DNA from: Nitrospirales bacterium
Lineage (GTDB): Bacteria > Nitrospirota > Nitrospiria > Nitrospirales > UBA8639
Direction of reading: 5' to 3'
Assembly (NCBI GenBank): GCA_029261355.1
Contig: JAJDBM010000026.1
Location: forward strand, 1-64,000
DNA: 64,000 nucleotides
The notes below the pieces were generated by a model, which saw nothing but the letters and a program-made list of their open reading frames with translations, ran no database searches and was not told where the DNA came from. How positions within the stretch are numbered: the first letter of the stretch is position 1; each line of letters starts with the position of its first letter. Positions 1-7,885 of the stretch are shown here, piece after piece. The translations under genes and the position numbers were made by a program.

Positions 1-321
1 TAATTCCGATTCCCATAAGACGCCTAAAAAGCACCGATCTAAATGATTTAATGGGAAACGGGAATTTTCAGATCACTGATACTGAACAAATATATGCAGG
101 GGCATCTAGTTATTTTCTGGTAGCAAAGAAGATACACAAAACATAACAGGCGCATACAGTTGGCCGGCGGCGGTTGATGAGCGACCTCAGCCGCGGAGCA
201 CGTTAATGTCTGCTCTTGGCCGAATGTACTCGTAAACAGATTTGAAATTAACTCAAGAGTTTTGACGGTCGCAAAGCGATCCAAAGCGGACATTTTAGTG
301 TCGTCATCAATCGGACAGGCT
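1..321. other. Left edge, no convincing gene
   Basis: No gene is supported here. A minus-strand open frame (362 down to 48) overlaps the end of the dehalogenase gene, but it has no recognisable domain and no good ribosome binding site, so I treat it as chance. Confidence 0.5.
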
Positions 322-1212
322 TCACTCAGGAAGCCAATCTGAGATTGCCTCTCCAATCGCATGAGGGGAATCTTCTTGAATGAAGTGCGACCCCTTCACG
401 GTAACTTCCTTGAGATTGGGCCACGTGCGGACAATGTCGCGTGCATAACCTACCAAAAATGCACCAGGCTCTGCGTTGATAAACAACTTTGGGATATCCT
501 TTGATTGCGAAAGGTAGTCCGCATAACGTCCAACGAGTACCACGGTGTCTACAGGTTTACCAGCAATCGGCAATTGACGTGGACCAGCCAACGTAGGCCT
601 CCGATCTTCGCCCGTCTTCAAAAATGGTCTACGGTATTCAGCATGTTCCTCTTTGGTTAAGGGGCGCAAAATTGCACTGGGCAATAAAGTCTCAATAAAA
701 AAGTTCTCTTCTAGGGCCATTTCCTCACCCTTTGGGGACCGCAACGCGCCGATTGGTCCATGCAGTTCTTTCGGGAAATCGTCCCACGTTGGGAACGGTG
801 TCACAATTGCCTCCATAAACGCGATGGCTTTCACGGCGTTGCGGTGTTGGTTCGCCCAATTGAATCCCACGCCCGAACCCCAGTCATGCAGCACAAGCGT
901 GACATTGTTGGTGACACCGAGCTCTTTTAGCAACGCAAAGGTGTACTTGCTGTTTTCCGCGAGGGAGTAGCTGCCATCTTTGGTATTGTCCAGCTTGTCG
1001 GAATCACCCATGCCGATCATATCGACAGCGATGAGACGGCCCCGCCCTTCCAGATGTGGCATCACATTCCGCCAGAGATAGGTTGATGTTGGGTTGCCAT
1101 GTAAAAACACGATTGGATTACCGGTTCCAGATTCGATATAGGCAATCTGCTTCCCGAGAATGGTTTTAAACTTTTTTTGGTACCGCGTTTTATCGGTGTC
1201 ATTCGTCATCAT
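322..1212 (-). CDS. dhaA: Haloalkane dehalogenase (alpha/beta hydrolase)
   Basis: This 296-residue protein hydrolyses the carbon-halogen bond of haloalkanes to give alcohol and halide, probably in the cytoplasm because no signal peptide is visible. The family motifs are all present: HGNPTS near residue 39 (N40, halide contact), nucleophile and halide tryptophan in HDWGS (D110, W111), acid E134 in FMEAI, and base H276 in SHFIQEDSP. This is the LinB/DhaA arrangement (HLD-II type). The start ATG has AAGGAG about nine bases upstream. A divergent MarR regulator with a palindrome next to it suggests induction by a small organic ligand. Related enzymes also act on brominated or chlorinated alkanes and alkenes; the true substrate cannot be read from sequence. 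Confidence 0.92.
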   Translation of the reverse strand: MMTNDTDKTRYQKKFKTILGKQIAYIESGTGNPIVFLHGNPTSTYLWRNVMPHLEGRGRLIAVDMIGMGDSDKLDNTKDGSYSLAENSKYTFALLKELGVTNNVTLVLHDWGSGVGFNWANQHRNAVKAIAFMEAIVTPFPTWDDFPKELHGPIGALRSPKGEEMALEENFFIETLLPSAILRPLTKEEHAEYRRPFLKTGEDRRPTLAGPRQLPIAGKPVDTVVLVGRYADYLSQSKDIPKLFINAEPGAFLVGYARDIVRTWPNLKEVTVKGSHFIQEDSPHAIGEAISDWLPE

Positions 1213-1275
1213 CGAACTTTACTCCTTGTTTTTCTGTAGTGGTTCACTCTTAGCAGCATAAATAGATCTAGCGTG

Positions 1276-1341
1276 TCAAAAGAGCACGCTAATCATCATC
1301 ACACTCAATAACACCAAGTTTTGATAGTTCATCTTGCTCAC
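1276..1341 (-). CDS. Possible 21-residue hydrophobic peptide upstream of dhaA
   Basis: A GTG-started frame of 21 codons (or ATG at 1332, 18 codons) is preceded by GGAG seven bases upstream. It encodes a mostly hydrophobic peptide that could span a membrane once. It lies on the dehalogenase strand, 63 bases before that gene, so it would share the transcript. It could be a small membrane protein, a leader peptide or chance. No homology is claimed. Confidence 0.3.
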   Translation of the reverse strand: MSKMNYQNLVLLSVMMISVLF

Positions 1342-1418
1342 GGGCTTTCTCCTTTCGATGGAATTTATATGATTAAGTCACATAATGATTAGATTCGTTA
1401 CAATTGTCTATAGTTTTT

Positions 1419-1433
1419 TATGATTCAATCATA
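1419..1433. promoter_or_regulatory. Perfect palindrome, likely MarR operator
   Basis: TATGATTCAATCATA is a perfect 15-base palindrome with a one-base centre, ending 12 bases before the marR start at 1446. Related half-sites (ATGATTA, TAATGATT) recur at about 1368-1391 on the dehalogenase side. MarR proteins usually bind AT-rich palindromes of this size in the divergent promoter region and repress both genes. Confidence 0.55.
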
Positions 1434-1445
1434 TATTCTCTATCT

Positions 1446-1982
1446 ATGAGTTCTGACACCTACCTCTCCAACCTCTTAGGGGCATTTGCAACCACCATTA
1501 CTTCTAGTCTTGAGCGAGAGGTCTCTGAACTTGGCGGTCGTAGCATCAAGGCCGAATCTGCTTTGGTGACCATCCGCAATCATCCGAATGACAGCATTGA
1601 TGTCCTCAGCCGTATACTCAGCCTGACCCATTCCGGTGCGGTGAGACTCCTGAATGCACTGGAAATGGACAAACTTGTAGAAAGGCATCCAAGTGGTGAG
1701 GATAGGCGGTCCGTTGTCATTCGGTTGACGGCCAAGGGACGAAAGCGTGCGGATAAAGTGTTAGAGGCTCGGGCGCGGGTGACGAATGGGGCCCTTCAAT
1801 CGCTCACCGCTACACAGCGGGAGGAACTCGCGCCAATTTTAGCAAGTGCGATTCAATCGTTAACCGAGGGGAAAGACGAGGCGCGGCGTATCTGCCGACT
1901 TTGTGATGAGCGAGTGTGTCGACCACAGGGTTGTCCTGTTGAAGTCGCAGCAGGAATAAAGGAGGCAGAATCTAGCGCCTAG
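1446..1982 (+). CDS. MarR-family regulator with C-terminal cysteine cluster
   Basis: This is a winged-helix repressor of 178 residues. The central part has the MarR pattern: a helix-turn-helix with LSLTHSGAVRLLNALE, then the wing HPSGEDRRSVVIRLTAKGR. After the dimerisation helices the C-terminus carries four closely spaced cysteines (CRLCDERVC then CPV), which could bind metal or sense redox state. I choose the ATG at 1446; an in-frame TTG at 1404 would run through the palindromic operator. It is divergent from the dehalogenase gene and probably represses it and itself. A hairpin without a T-run lies at the stop codon (1980-2002). Confidence 0.85.
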   Translation: MSSDTYLSNLLGAFATTITSSLEREVSELGGRSIKAESALVTIRNHPNDSIDVLSRILSLTHSGAVRLLNALEMDKLVERHPSGEDRRSVVIRLTAKGRKRADKVLEARARVTNGALQSLTATQREELAPILASAIQSLTEGKDEARRICRLCDERVCRPQGCPVEVAAGIKEAESSA

Positions 1983-2123
1983 CGGTTTTCGAATGACCGC
2001 TACTAGCTGACTGCAGACCTGTCCGTTGCCAACTAATAGCTGACATGGTTCTTCTAAAATATCACCGCTCAATTTCTTCTGTAAGGGAAAAGACTATTTC
2101 TGTTCTCGAGAAATTGTTTTTCA

Positions 2124-2492
2124 TTATGCCACGCAAAATCCTGGAACCGCCATCTTCTCGAAGAGATGAGGTGAGGCTACCGTACTCGGCGGGTAGTCCG
2201 TAAATTTCGCTTGAAATTCTGGATTATGAAATGCTCGCTTGAAATCTTCCACTGATTCCCACACGGCATAATTAAGAAATACACTGCTTCCTCCAATCGC
2301 TCTGTAAAGTTGTGTGGAAATATAACCGGGTTGTTTCTTCATGATTGCGGCATCGGCTGCCCATGCCCGAAGAAGTTGATCTGTCTCTTCTGGTTTGACC
2401 GTGAACTTGTTTATGAGAACAACCGGTCCGACATTCTGTTCCATCTGCTCGAATACAGTGACCGTCTTATCCATTTCTTCAAAATTCAGCAT
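2124..2492 (-). CDS. Antibiotic biosynthesis monooxygenase (ABM) domain protein
   Basis: This 122-residue protein has a single ABM/dimeric alpha-beta barrel domain. The fold signature is visible as VVLINKFTVKPEE, then PGYISTQLYRA, NYAVWESVEDFKRAF and a C-terminal strand ending at a valine-proline-glycine turn. Such proteins are cofactor-free mono-oxygenases or small-molecule binding proteins acting on quinols or aromatics. AAAGGAG precedes the ATG. It is the last gene of a minus-strand set behind a membrane protein and a broken MarR gene, so it was probably under MarR control. Confidence 0.8.
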   Translation of the reverse strand: MLNFEEMDKTVTVFEQMEQNVGPVVLINKFTVKPEETDQLLRAWAADAAIMKKQPGYISTQLYRAIGGSSVFLNYAVWESVEDFKRAFHNPEFQAKFTDYPPSTVASPHLFEKMAVPGFCVA

Positions 2493-2573
2493 ACTGGTAC
2501 TCTCCTTTTAGTAGTTAATAATAAGTATCAATGTACCTTTGTGTTCTTCTTGTTCCTTTTAAATGAATAGGGG

Positions 2574-3023
2574 CTAGGGTATGCGACCTGTTGCTCGGAG
2601 ACCGTCACGCATGTTGAGCCCCATCAAAGTCAGATTGATGGCACCCGCAACAATCTCGATCATTTGCACGGCATAGAAAGAGAATCCAAATAATCCTTGT
2701 GAGGCCAGAGAGTTCAAGTAGAAGGCTGCGGGAACGAGAATCAATAGCCCGTTAGGACCAATGATCATCATACGCTGTTTTTTGGCTAGAAGAAGTGGAT
2801 CGCGTCCTTTTCCCATTAGCCGGAATCCGCTTCCACCGATCGCTGCCATCGCAGGGACAAGGATAACCATCCCCCACAGGATGTTTTGCTTCACGGCCGC
2901 TATCATTTCGTAAGTACCAAAGAGTTCTGCCCATGCTGTTGAGGTCCAAAACGTTAAAATGAGGACAAAGCCAATGACCCCTGCAATAGCGTGAGCCCGT
3001 CGGATGATCAGATATGACTTCAC
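2574..3023 (-). CDS. Four-helix inner-membrane protein, unknown function
   Basis: This is a 149-residue protein with about four transmembrane segments (near residues 13-32, 46-64, 84-104 and 114-136). It starts at GTG 3023, four bases after the stop of the MarR relic, with AAAGGAAGG inside the end of that gene, so the two were translationally linked. I do not recognise a named family. Pairs of a MarR gene and a small membrane protein are common, and here the regulator half is broken. Confidence 0.6.
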   Translation of the reverse strand: MKSYLIIRRAHAIAGVIGFVLILTFWTSTAWAELFGTYEMIAAVKQNILWGMVILVPAMAAIGGSGFRLMGKGRDPLLLAKKQRMMIIGPNGLLILVPAAFYLNSLASQGLFGFSFYAVQMIEIVAGAINLTLMGLNMRDGLRATGRIP

Positions 3024-3026
3024 AGC

Positions 3027-3536
3027 TTACCTTCCTTTCGATCGTTTACTGAATTCTCGCACCACGACGACAGCTTCCTTCACATCACGTTCACGCATCC
3101 CCGACGACACGTGATTGGCCCATTTCACCTGTATATGCTTGACCTTCTTCAATGTGGCCTGTTCGCGCTCGGTGAGCTGCGCGATTTTGGCTCTTTTATG
3201 ATGTGGTTTTTCGAAAAATTGTGCGTTCCCCTCTGCATCAAGGATATTGACGAGTCTTTGAACACTAAGTCGCTGTAACCCCATGTTACGGGCGATTTGA
3301 GTCACGGTGAGCGGGATTTACGTGAGGTCAATACCTCCCTCTACTTGCCACCCCGCACTCGTCTGGTTCAGGTGATGGACGCGACGATCCTCCGCGCGGA
3401 GGATCGTCCCATTCAGCTTGAACGTTTCAAGGAGAAGATCAGTAAATGCCTCCCCAGTCGTAGTGTGAGTTTGTGTGTGGTGGTTTTTTGCTTTTAGTCC
3501 TAACGACAGTAGGCTGTCATAGTTGGCAGTGTACTG
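3027..3536 (-). pseudogene. MarR-family regulator broken by an in-frame TAA
   Basis: The 92-codon 3' part (GTG 3305 to 3027) has the MarR helix-turn-helix and wing: VTQIARNMGLQRLSVQR, then FFEKPHHKRAKIAQLT. Reading the same frame further upstream gives the missing N-terminal half, with GEAFTDLLLETFKLNG and the family signature TSAGWQV (usually TSARWQV). A TAA at 3318-3320 separates the two halves. Frame and spacing are otherwise intact, so this is a recent nonsense mutation. Homology begins near 3470; no good start codon is visible. Restart at GTG 3305 is possible but has no Shine-Dalgarno sequence and would give a protein lacking half its dimer interface. Confidence 0.8.
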
Positions 3537-3707
3537 TCAATATAAGCAAGGGCGTTTTCATATTATGATCTATAGAAGTTATTCGGGGCGAAGGTATTAT
3601 ATGTGGTATTTTATTAAATCAGATCACGGCTTTTGCCCGAATGAAGACATGTCGTGGTCGACTTCCAAGCGACCGTTTCAAAGAAGTCAAATAGGAAAGA
3701 ATTAGGA

Positions 3708-4487
3708 GTGACGACTCTTGTAGTTGGAGCTAGCGGAGCAACCGGACGCCTACTCGTAGAGCAATTGCTCGAACGGGGACAGTACGTAAAGATAATTGTT
3801 CGATCAACGGCAAATCTTCCCGTTATCGTTATGAGTCACGATAACTTGTCTGTAATTGATGCAAGCCTTCTAGATCTGAGCGATAATGAGATGGCTCAAC
3901 ATGTCAGTGGATGTGTTGCTTTAGTCTCGTGTCTTGGTCATCGCCTGAGTGTTAAGGGAATATTCGGGTCTCCACGCCTGCTTGTGGTCGATGCCACTCG
4001 ACGACTGTGCAATGCCGTCAAGGCAAACAAACCAAAAGAGCTAGTTAAGTTCGTGCTGATGAACACAGCTGGAAATAGCAACCGCGATCTCAACGAACAT
4101 ATATCGTTTGCTCAGAGGGTTGTCATCGGTCTTTTTCGTTTACTGCTACCTCCACACGTGGACAACCAAAATGCAGCGGATTACCAGCGCACCCAGATTG
4201 GGCAAAACGATGAGTCAATCGAATGGACTGTCGTACGTCCGGACAATTTAATCAACGAAACCGAAACAACTGAATTTGCGGTGCATCCTTCGCCAATTAG
4301 AAGTGCCATATTCGATGCGGGCGTGACCAGTCGAATTAATGTAGGGTGCTTTATGGCTGATCTGATCAGTGATGATACCACATGGAACGAGTGGAAGGGC
4401 AAAATGCCGGTGATCTATAACAAAAAAACTAGAAACAGTATTCGCAGAAAGCAGGTAGAGTTCTCCTTTTTGACGAGTTCGACTTAA
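3708..4487 (+). CDS. NAD(P)-binding NmrA/atypical SDR family protein
   Basis: This is a Rossmann-fold protein of 259 residues with the glycine motif VVGASGATGRLL at the N-terminus and the family segments VVRPDNL and LMNTAG further on. There is no Tyr-X3-Lys catalytic pair at the usual place, which fits the atypical SDRs (NmrA or YwnB-like) that bind NAD(P) as reductases or redox-sensing regulators. I choose GTG 3708 (AGGAAAGA upstream) over ATG 3654, which adds 18 residues before the first strand. It is the only apparently intact gene in a decaying stretch. Confidence 0.75.
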   Translation: MTTLVVGASGATGRLLVEQLLERGQYVKIIVRSTANLPVIVMSHDNLSVIDASLLDLSDNEMAQHVSGCVALVSCLGHRLSVKGIFGSPRLLVVDATRRLCNAVKANKPKELVKFVLMNTAGNSNRDLNEHISFAQRVVIGLFRLLLPPHVDNQNAADYQRTQIGQNDESIEWTVVRPDNLINETETTEFAVHPSPIRSAIFDAGVTSRINVGCFMADLISDDTTWNEWKGKMPVIYNKKTRNSIRRKQVEFSFLTSST

Positions 4488-4539
4488 AGCGAACATTTAG
4501 TTCTCTAAGATAACTTTGCGAACTGAGAATTGAGGTAAG

Positions 4540-5270
4540 GTGGGTGATGGACTCCCCCTCACAAAGCTCACTGTAGTTTCTGATGGCTTCTGGACCGGGC
4601 TGTATAGCGTCTCATTCTCCAACATCGTGAACATCTCGATGATACCGGACGCCCAAGCCCCGTGTGACGCGTTGGACTATCTCAATCCTGTGCTCAAAGG
4701 CAAAATCATTCTGACGAATCTTCATGATGACGATGCAGTGCTCTACCAGTTCTGGCATCTGCAGCAGAGGTATGGCTGGGAATACCTCGAAAAGCTCGTG
4801 GCCAATGATCCGCTTTGGATTCGCGGAACTGGGATGCCGTATGTGGCCGTCGATAGCAGGTGGTATCCTGTCTCGTTCACGACCTCGTGGGTGTTCGTAT
4901 CCTATGAGGATAATGATACTCGGTTTCTGTTGCCCAAGAATGATTTATTTCTAACCTGGACTCAATCTGCCGCGATTCCTAAAGGTGCAATGCATACAAC
5001 GGCCGCCAAACTCTATTTGAGGTTTGTCCTCTCCAAATAATTTGAATCGGGTTGGTATCAGTGGCCTGTTCGGACTGATGTCTCAACCCCCGGAGGATAC
5101 CAAACGGTTCACCATCATAACTCCAGTCCTGTCGACTTCCATAACTTCATGCGCGATCGCGCGAAAGTAGAATAATTCAAAATGCAGATTGAGGAACTGA
5201 TTGGTCCAGTGACGGGAATCTCCCCAATGGTGATGGATTACACCCAAAAGCCGTAGAGGCCCAGAAATAG
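4540..5270 (+). pseudogene. ABC transporter solute-binding protein remnant
   Basis: The frame from 4540 encodes a C-terminal lobe of an extracellular solute-binding protein (QFWHLQQRYGWEYLEKL, then WVFVSYEDND). The same frame continues past TAA at 5038-5040 with GWYQWPVRTDVSTPGGY and FMRDRAKVE, then past TAA at 5173-5175 with LIGPVTGISP. After a further frameshift near 5225 it ends as HPKAVEAQK at 5268-5270. The N-terminal lobe and signal peptide are absent. I see two nonsense mutations, one frameshift and a 5' truncation, so this is a dead gene. Family assignment at the level of an iron- or polyamine-like binding protein is from pattern only. Confidence 0.75.
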
Positions 5271-5279
5271 GAGACTGGG

Positions 5280-5886
5280 ATGAATTTTTTTTGTGGTGCC
5301 AGTGGTTTAGTGGGTAGTGCCATCGAGCAAGTGTGTTCGCCAAAATATGACATTGTACGTGCGGGGAGGAAAAGGGAGGTGGAGGTCGATGATACGGGCA
5401 TTAAATCTGTCATTGCGATGTTTGAGCAGGTTGGGAAATTCGATGCCCTCGTGGTTGTCGTTGGTAATGACAGCCACGTTCAAGCCCTATAATAACTTGA
5501 CTGATGAAGATTATCTGTATGGCTTCCAACGAAAGTTTATGGCTCACATAAACTTGGTGCGAATTGGGACGCTGTATGCTAATGATATCGGTTCCTTTAC
5601 CTTATCCAGTGGCTATCTCAGTGACTATCCGTACACGACCAGTGCGGCCACGGGTCCCCAGAATGCCGCCGTCGATTCGTTTGTACGGATGGTGAGGCCC
5701 ATGTTGTCAAGGGAAATTCATCTTAACGTGGTCAGTGCGGCTCCAGTGGTCTTACCTGAAGATGTTAGGCCTGGCGTAGTCACAGCCAGCCAGACCACAA
5801 CTGGGTACATCACTAGTATTGAAGGAAAGATGAATGGTGAGGTAATACGCGTGTGGGGTGGCCGTGAATATGAGCCGCGCGGTTAA
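5280..5886 (+). pseudogene. Short-chain dehydrogenase broken by a frameshift
   Basis: The first frame (5280-5492) encodes the Rossmann start with GASGLVGSAIE and DALVVVVGN. The protein then continues in the next frame with FKPYNNLTDEDYLYGFQRKFM, SFTLSSGYLSDYP and NAAVDSFVR, and ends at 5886. The shift lies near 5463-5475 (one extra base, or two lost). A run of eight T at 5284-5291 right after the start may hide a second indel. Joined, the two frames give a small SDR of the usual length of about 200 residues. It directly follows the dead solute-binding gene. Confidence 0.8.
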
Positions 5887-5967
5887 TAGTAAAATGCTCT
5901 TGTGTCCGCTCCTGGTCGATCGTAGACCGTCAAGCCAATAAATGCAGGGTTTTCTTGATTGCTCCGT

Positions 5968-6405
5968 TTAGTTACTCGAATCCGCTTGCCAGAAACGTTG
6001 CATTTGTAGGTACATAAATGATGCTGTCCAGGTAATGAGCAGCAGTCCTGTTAGGGCTTCCATGCCCGTGAGGAAACGAATTGGCCCTTTAGGAATGAGA
6101 TCTCCAAAACCGAGTGTGGTGTAGGTGACAAACGAGTAGTATCCACAGTCTCCCAGAGTTGGTTGAGAGACCAACCCTTCGAACCAGCCATATTCTTTGA
6201 ATCCGGTCAAGGAATAGTATCCAAGTCCGAATACCCAGACTTCGATCACATGAGCGATTAATGCGCCCAGTATACAGAGCATCAAATTTACGCGAAAACG
6301 GTGGCGTGGCGATACCATAAAGTCTGACAGCCGAAGCAAGGCTTCGAAATGAATCAAGACGGCTAAACAAACGAGGAATAATGTAACGAAGAGAGTCATG
6401 ATCAT
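5968..6405 (-). CDS. Two-TM potassium channel family protein
   Basis: This 145-residue membrane protein has the ion-channel pore pattern TYTTLGFGDL near residue 93, matching the potassium selectivity filter TxGFG/TxGYG. There is a hydrophobic N-terminal helix, a second helix near residue 45, and the inner helix after the filter (FLTGMEALTGLLLITWT). No cytoplasmic regulatory domain follows. Similar small ion channels move potassium or other monovalent cations passively. No strong ribosome binding site is visible, so the start is uncertain by two residues. It sits directly downstream of the hypE relic on the same strand. Confidence 0.85.
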   Translation of the reverse strand: MIMTLFVTLFLVCLAVLIHFEALLRLSDFMVSPRHRFRVNLMLCILGALIAHVIEVWVFGLGYYSLTGFKEYGWFEGLVSQPTLGDCGYYSFVTYTTLGFGDLIPKGPIRFLTGMEALTGLLLITWTASFMYLQMQRFWQADSSN

Positions 6406-6454
6406 AGGTTATTGTTCTGGGGTAATGAGGAATAGATAGATCGCCCCACAATCA

Positions 6455-7173
6455 TTAATTAATTCTTGGTAACTGTTCTCCAGAAAGAAGGTCGAGGATT
6501 TTCGATGTTCCGATTGGTGTTTGCCGGATCACGGGGTTCTCAGTTCGCGCTGACTGATGTCGTTGAACCTCATCTATATCCACCGCAGCATAAGACACAG
6601 AATGTTTTCGAAGAGCGGCCAAGGTACGATCGACTTCTTGAGCCGGGAGAAACAGACGTACCGTTCTTCATTGGCTACGTACAACGGATCTAATTCAAGA
6701 ATTTCACATGCACCACAGACGGAATCACTGATTGGTATTTTTGACTCTTCAATCGTTGCTTGAACTTTTGAGGTTAGGGCCAGTTCATTGAGAGCGCTGG
6801 CCAAGCCCCCGCGGGTCAGATTTCATAAACAGTGAATGGTCACCTCTGAGTTCAGTCAGTCAACAATGACCTCATGCAATGGAGTCGAGTCGCTTGAGAA
6901 CGATAAGCCTTCACGGACATTCATGGCCGCAATTCCATGTGACCCCAGGTCTTCGCTGATTATCACGTGGTCTCCTGGTTCAATACGAGGTGGTCCGATT
7001 TCGACTTTCCCTACGCCAAAGCCATAGAGCCTGTTGAATTGATCCGCTTTCAAATAAAACTGTTTCCGCACATCAGGGTCAGTGAGTTGAGGTCGAAAGC
7101 TGACGATATCGGAGGCCTCCTGTCTTTTTTCAACAATCGTAGCCGCGTGAATGAGATAGGGGTTAGAAGGCAT
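6455..7173 (-). pseudogene. Hydrogenase gamma-subunit fragment fused to hypE relic
   Basis: Codons 1-55 (7173-7009) match the start of the FAD/NAD(P)-binding gamma subunit of group 3b-type [NiFe] hydrogenase: NPY, ATIVEKRQE, QFNRLYGFGVG. Directly in frame the sequence becomes the middle of the maturation protein HypE: VEIGPPRIEPGDHVIIS, GIAAMNVREGL. It then passes two in-frame TGA codons (6856-6858 and 6823-6825) into LTRGGLASALNELALT and DPLYVANEE. A one-base loss in a T-run at 6650-6652 changes frame, after which EVDRTLAALRKHSVS and the HypE-type end KILDLLSGEQLPRI follow to TAA at 6455. So one deletion joined two distant genes of a hydrogenase locus, and later mutations broke the fusion. 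Assignments rest on motif recall, not a search. Confidence 0.8.
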
Positions 7174-7216
7174 ATGAATGATTCAATAAATCTAGATTTG
7201 TCGTTGACTAGCAAGC

Positions 7217-7879
7217 CTACTGACTTAACGTTCGCACATAGGAGAGAACCTCATGGATTTCTGAATCTGAAAGATTCCCTTTCCAGGAAGGCATGGCGGT
7301 TCCTGGACGACCGTGTCGAATAACTTTGAGTAACGCCCTGTCTGGTTTGTCTGCTGTGGCGGTAAGATCAGCTGCTGGAGGGATAAGGGATTGGCCAATC
7401 GGACCATCGCCTTTTCCTTCTGACCCATGGCAGTTGATACAATACGTCTTGTAGAGGACTTTCCCGTTTATTGGGTTTTCGTTGGGACGCGTGATTGGAG
7501 GCGTGTTGTTACGTCTCTTTTTCAATTGAGTCGTCGGTTGAATGGTATTCTGGTTGAAAAGGTAGTCCACTACTGTCGGAATGTGTTTGTCGGGAATGGG
7601 ACAACCAAATGCATGTTTCATCTTCTTCACAATTTCTTCCCATGTTGCACGTGAGTGTGGAGGTTGTATGTATACATATTCAGCTGAATGACAAATGAGG
7701 CAATAACTTGAGGCTATTTCACTCCCTGGTGCTGTTTGAAAGGTGAGAGGGGGGGAGGGAAGGATGATGGTCTCTGGAAATTCAGCCAATGCTCTTTCAA
7801 GGTTGAGAGGATGAAGGAGTGCAAGCAGAACTATCGCATAGACACGGAACGTTTTGATTCCTTGCGCTTGTCGTATCAT
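7217..7879 (-). CDS. sorB: Diheme c-type cytochrome, SorB-like plus cytochrome c domain
   Basis: This exported protein of 220 residues has a signal peptide (about residues 1-32) and two heme sites, CLICH at 60-64 and CINCH at 147-151. The first domain (SAEYVYIQPP, IVKKMKHAFGCPI) resembles SorB, the cytochrome subunit of sulfite:cytochrome c oxidoreductase. The second is a class I cytochrome c with axial M196 in GTAMPSW. It starts seven bases after the sorA stop, so the two are co-translated. It should accept electrons from the molybdenum subunit and pass them to other periplasmic cytochromes. The SorB/monoheme fusion is longer than classical SorB. Confidence 0.85.
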   Translation of the reverse strand: MIRQAQGIKTFRVYAIVLLALLHPLNLERALAEFPETIILPSPPLTFQTAPGSEIASSYCLICHSAEYVYIQPPHSRATWEEIVKKMKHAFGCPIPDKHIPTVVDYLFNQNTIQPTTQLKKRRNNTPPITRPNENPINGKVLYKTYCINCHGSEGKGDGPIGQSLIPPAADLTATADKPDRALLKVIRHGRPGTAMPSWKGNLSDSEIHEVLSYVRTLSQ

Positions 7880-7885
7880 TTCGTT

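Noticed and set aside
48-362. 104-codon minus-strand frame at the left edge
   Set aside because: It overlaps the end of the dehalogenase gene, has no domain, no signal sequence and no proper ribosome binding site.
653-970. Plus-strand frame opposite the dehalogenase
   Set aside because: It is a shadow of the well-supported dehalogenase gene with no features of its own.
6823-6858. Two TGA codons in the hypE frame read as selenocysteine
   Set aside because: The positions are not redox-active in HypE, the frame also has a later frameshift and is fused to another gene fragment, and other broken genes here use TAA and TAG.
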